Assembly (NCBI GenBank): GCA_002339135.1 | Contig: DDJR01000036.1 | Location: 1-9,149 of the forward strand | Reading direction: 5' to 3' | DNA length: 9,149 bases | Source: Flavobacteriales bacterium UBA2619 | GTDB taxonomy: Bacteria > Bacteroidota > Bacteroidia > Flavobacteriales_D > Sanyastnellaceae | In this document: piece after piece, positions 6,706 through 9,149 of the stretch | Position numbering within the stretch: position 1 is the first letter of the stretch | How the letters are laid out: each line of letters begins with the position of its first letter | Notes under the pieces: model-generated | The model's database searches: none | What the model saw: only the letters and a program-made list of their open reading frames with translations | Told to the model about the DNA's origin: nothing | Position numbers and translations under genes: made by a program

Positions 6706-8736
6706 GGAGATTTTGGCCACAAACTCGTCCTCGGTAAGCATATCTACCCCTAGTTTCTCTGCTTTCTCCCTCTTACTTGGACCCATTTTATCTCCAGCAA
6801 CAACAAAAGCAGTCTTCTTAGAAATCGAAGAACTTACCTTTCCACCGTGCTTTTCAATCAAGGTCTTGATTTCAGATCTGTCATAATTTTCAAAAACCCC
6901 GCTTACCACGATAGCTGAACCAGCCAATCTATCTGTCGACCCTTCTATTTCTTCAATCTGAAATTGCAGACCTGCGCTTTTAAGTCTGTCCACGAGCTTG
7001 ATGTTGTTAGGCTGTGCGAAATAGTGAATGATACTCTCTGCAATACGCTCTCCTATTTCGTCGATTGCCACCAACGTGTCTTTGCTTGCCGTCATGATCT
7101 TCTCCATACTAGACAATGAGCGCGCTAACTTTTTAGCGACAGTCTCACCAACATATCGAATTCCAAGCCCAAATAAAACTCTCTCAAACGGAATCTGATT
7201 GCTGGCCTCTATACCTTTTAAAAGTTTTTTCACAGAAACCTCGGCCATACGCTCTAAAGGCAAAAGATCTTCAGCTTTCAAATCGTACAGCGACCCCGGG
7301 TCGACTAACAAACCTGCTTCCACCAATTGCACAACAGTCTCTTCACCCAAGCCGTTAATATTCATAGATTTACGACCTATAAAATGAACGATTCTTCCTG
7401 AAACCTGTGGAGAACAAAACTCAACATTGGGGCAGTAATGCGCTGCTTCTCCCTCTTTTCTCACAAGCTGCGAACCACATTCTAGACAGTTTTCGGGAAA
7501 GCTTTCAGGCGTAGCGCTGAATAAATCCACTCCAACACCCCTAACACTCTCATCTACCCCTACAATTTTTGGAATAATCTCCCCCCCTTTCTCAACGTAC
7601 ACGAAATCACCAGGCACGAGTCCCAAACGAGATATTTGATCTGCATTGTGAAGAGAAGCTCGTTTTACTAAAGTCCCACCCAATTGCACAGCCTCCAAGT
7701 TTGCCACTGGGGTCACAGCTCCTGTTCTCCCAACCTGAAAAGTAATCTCCTTCAATTTAGTCCTCGCACGCTCGGTCTCAAATTTATATGAAATTGCCCA
7801 TCGAGGACTTTTCGAAGTAAGACCCAAACGCTCTTGTTGATCGTACCTGTCTACTTTAATCACAACACCATCGATTGCAAACGGCAATTCACTCCTCGTC
7901 TTGTCCCAAAACTCAATAAACTCCATAACACCCTTTGAATCCTTGCTAGTTGCAATCATTTGGTCAGATGCACATGGAACTTTAAAACCCCAATGACCTG
8001 CCTTCGACACCGCTTCGCTGTGAGTTGGTGCTACACCTTTCGCGAGAACATAGTACATCATACAGTCAAGCTTACGCTTTGCCACAACTCTACTGTCTTT
8101 CAACTTTAATGATCCAGCAGCTGTGTTTCGTGGGTTTGCAAATTGCATCTCACCTGACTCTTCTCTGAGCTCGTTCAACTCTTTAAACTCCTCATAGGGG
8201 TAAAAGATCTCACCCCTTATCTCCAACTTCTCAGGAGCTCCATCTTGGAGAAGCAAGGGTATCGTCCGAATGGTCATGACGTTTGCCGTTATATCCTCTC
8301 CTGTTCCTCCATCACCACGTGTTAACGCCTTAACCAGCCTACCACCTTCATACTGCAAACTAATCGCTACACCATCGTATTTAAGCTCCATCACATACAC
8401 CACATCTTCTCCCTCTAGCCCCTTTACAACTCTCGCCATCCACAACTCCACCTCATCCTGGTCATATGTATTCGACAAGGACAGCATTGGGGTTGAGTGT
8501 TCTACTTTTTCAAATCCATCGACAGGGTTGCCACCAGGTCGATTTGTGGGTGACAATTGATCTTCGAATTCTGGATGTTCTACCTCAAGCTTCTCAAGCT
8601 CTTTAAGCATCACATCGAACTCTTTGTCAGAAACAATGGGTGAAGCCAAATTGTAATAACGGTGATTGTGGTCGTGCAATTCAGCCCTTAACTCAAAGAT
8701 CTTTAATTCAATATTTTTAGATGTTGATTTAGACAT
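6700..8736 (-). CDS. ligA: NAD-dependent DNA ligase LigA
   Basis: This enzyme seals 3'-OH/5'-phosphate nicks in duplex DNA during replication and repair, using NAD+ as adenylate donor. The 678-residue length is normal. Domain Ia (about 10-75) holds the NMN-binding signature, with Y27, Y28, D37, F40 and D41. The adenylation domain carries the catalytic lysine K119 in KYDG (8382-8371), with RGEIF, NPRNTAAGSLK, DGVVIKVD and WAISYKF motifs following. An OB fold comes next (FQVGRTGAVTPVA; LGLVPGDFVYVEKGGEIIPK). The zinc finger is complete, C417, C420, C435 and C441, with the CX2C-X14-C-X5-C spacing of E. coli LigA. Helix-hairpin-helix repeats span about 455-600 (NINGLGEETV, LGIRYVGETVAKKL, IDEIGERIAESI), and a BRCT domain covers about 600-678 (SAIVVSGVF, HGGKVSSSISKKTAFVVAG). 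The ATG at 8736 overlaps the end of prmC by 8 bases, which suggests translational coupling. Confidence 0.98.
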   Translation of the reverse strand: MSKSTSKNIELKIFELRAELHDHNHRYYNLASPIVSDKEFDVMLKELEKLEVEHPEFEDQLSPTNRPGGNPVDGFEKVEHSTPMLSLSNTYDQDEVELWMARVVKGLEGEDVVYVMELKYDGVAISLQYEGGRLVKALTRGDGGTGEDITANVMTIRTIPLLLQDGAPEKLEIRGEIFYPYEEFKELNELREESGEMQFANPRNTAAGSLKLKDSRVVAKRKLDCMMYYVLAKGVAPTHSEAVSKAGHWGFKVPCASDQMIATSKDSKGVMEFIEFWDKTRSELPFAIDGVVIKVDRYDQQERLGLTSKSPRWAISYKFETERARTKLKEITFQVGRTGAVTPVANLEAVQLGGTLVKRASLHNADQISRLGLVPGDFVYVEKGGEIIPKIVGVDESVRGVGVDLFSATPESFPENCLECGSQLVRKEGEAAHYCPNVEFCSPQVSGRIVHFIGRKSMNINGLGEETVVQLVEAGLLVDPGSLYDLKAEDLLPLERMAEVSVKKLLKGIEASNQIPFERVLFGLGIRYVGETVAKKLARSLSSMEKIMTASKDTLVAIDEIGERIAESIIHYFAQPNNIKLVDRLKSAGLQFQIEEIEGSTDRLAGSAIVVSGVFENYDRSEIKTLIEKHGGKVSSSISKKTAFVVAGDKMGPSKREKAEKLGVDMLTEDEFVAKISN
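8729..8736 (-). other. 8-base overlap of prmC stop and ligA start
   Basis: The ligA ATG (8736-8734) lies upstream of the prmC TAA stop (8731-8729) in another frame. A ribosome finishing prmC is therefore already past the ligA start and could re-initiate by a short backward step. The ligA start is preceded only by an A-rich stretch (GAAAA), not by a Shine-Dalgarno sequence. The two genes probably share one transcript whose promoter is beyond the right edge of the window. Confidence 0.85.
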
Positions 8737-9149
8737 TTTTCAATGCGATTATATGTCTGTTTTTCCCTTGCATATCTTGAATAACCTCAACATCAGAGAA
8801 CCCCTGAGATGTCCCAATCAAATCACTCACCGATTGTGTGAAATCTTCATGGCACTCTAGAGCCATAAGACCTCCGGGCTTCAAAACCTCACAGCGACAG
8901 TGATCAATGATTGCTTTGTAAAACACCAGTGGCTGCGAATCAGAAACGAACAGTGCCAAAGACGGCTCATGCTCCAGTACCCTTGAAGTCATTGACTCTT
9001 TTTCTATAGAAGGAATATACGGCGGGTTGGACACGACCAAATCAAACGACTGCCCCACAAAAGGTACCTGAGAAAGTATATCTGAACACTCAAAGGCCAC
9101 AGTAAGACTGTGAGAATCTGCATTTTTCTGAGCGACTTCCAATGCCTCT
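8729..9149 (-). CDS. prmC: Release factor glutamine N5-methyltransferase PrmC/HemK, 5'-truncated by window edge
   Basis: PrmC transfers a methyl group from S-adenosylmethionine to the glutamine of the GGQ motif in RF1 and RF2, which is needed for efficient translation termination. Only the C-terminal half is present, about 139 codons of an expected 280 or so. The diagnostic NPPY motif is at 9028-9017 within DLVVSNPPYIPSIE and would bind the substrate glutamine. Also visible are the EALEVAQKNA helix that follows the SAM-binding acidic strand, LEHEPSLALFVS, VLKPGGLMALE and the terminal DMQGKNRHI. The SAM glycine loop (GxGSG type) lies outside the window. The first in-frame initiation-type codon inside the window, TTG at 9142, is not the start, because the open frame and family similarity continue upstream through EA. 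The closest alternatives among NPPY methyltransferases, such as RlmG or PrmB, fit the EHEPSLALF and KPGG context less well. Confidence 0.94.
   Translation of the reverse strand, partial: EALEVAQKNADSHSLTVAFECSDILSQVPFVGQSFDLVVSNPPYIPSIEKESMTSRVLEHEPSLALFVSDSQPLVFYKAIIDHCRCEVLKPGGLMALECHEDFTQSVSDLIGTSQGFSDVEVIQDMQGKNRHIIALKNV

Noticed and set aside
8270..8560. Plus-strand 96-codon open frame antisense to ligA
   Set aside because: It is Ser/Thr/Pro-rich, as expected from the complement of the ligA adenylation-domain codons, and has no family signature.
9140..9142. TTG as start of the minus-strand methyltransferase
   Set aside because: Conserved PrmC sequence (EA before LEVAQKNA) continues upstream, and a start here would remove the SAM-binding domain. 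The gene is cut by the window edge.
1..9149. Mobile element, CRISPR array, tRNA/rRNA or defence system
   Set aside because: No transposase, integrase, regularly spaced DNA repeat, tRNA-like cloverleaf or nuclease/toxin motif was found on reading both strands; all space is filled by the six genes listed.

Overview
The window looks like chromosomal DNA of a marine-type Bacteroidetes, most likely of the Flavobacteriales or Cryomorphaceae kind. The evidence is a Bacteroidetes-style TonB-dependent receptor with an N-terminal carboxypeptidase-regulatory-like domain, a secreted protein with a type B type IX secretion (T9SS) C-terminal domain, LigA and PrmC sequences with Bacteroidetes-like signatures, and start codons without Shine-Dalgarno sequences. 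Coding density is very high. There are no RNA genes, mobile elements or CRISPR arrays, and no intergenic gap exceeds about 15 bases.

Left part, plus strand (1-6685): four genes lie head to tail with gaps of 9, 6 and 3 bases, which suggests one transcription unit. They are prfC (release factor 3, 5' end cut by the window), a 218-residue exported protein with a stand-alone carboxypeptidase-regulatory-like domain, an 857-residue TonB-dependent outer-membrane receptor, and a 672-residue T9SS-exported protein. The last has an L-type (legume/ConA-like) lectin domain, four Ig/PKD-like repeats and a CHU_C-type sorting domain. The last three all act in or outside the outer membrane. One reading, which is inference, is that the lectin captures a glycan or glycoprotein at the surface and the receptor imports or senses it, with no SusD partner.

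Right part, minus strand (6700-9149): prmC (glutamine methyltransferase for release factors, 5' end cut by the window) overlaps ligA (NAD-dependent DNA ligase, full length) by 8 bases, so the two are probably co-transcribed and translationally coupled. ligA converges on the lectin gene with only 14 bases between the stop codons. A small inverted repeat there spans both stops and may be a weak bidirectional terminator.

Most of the window is housekeeping. The part with least prior description is the three-gene envelope cassette behind prfC, especially the lectin protein, whose ConA-type metal-ligand spacing is fully conserved. I see no evidence of a wholly new defence or mobile system.
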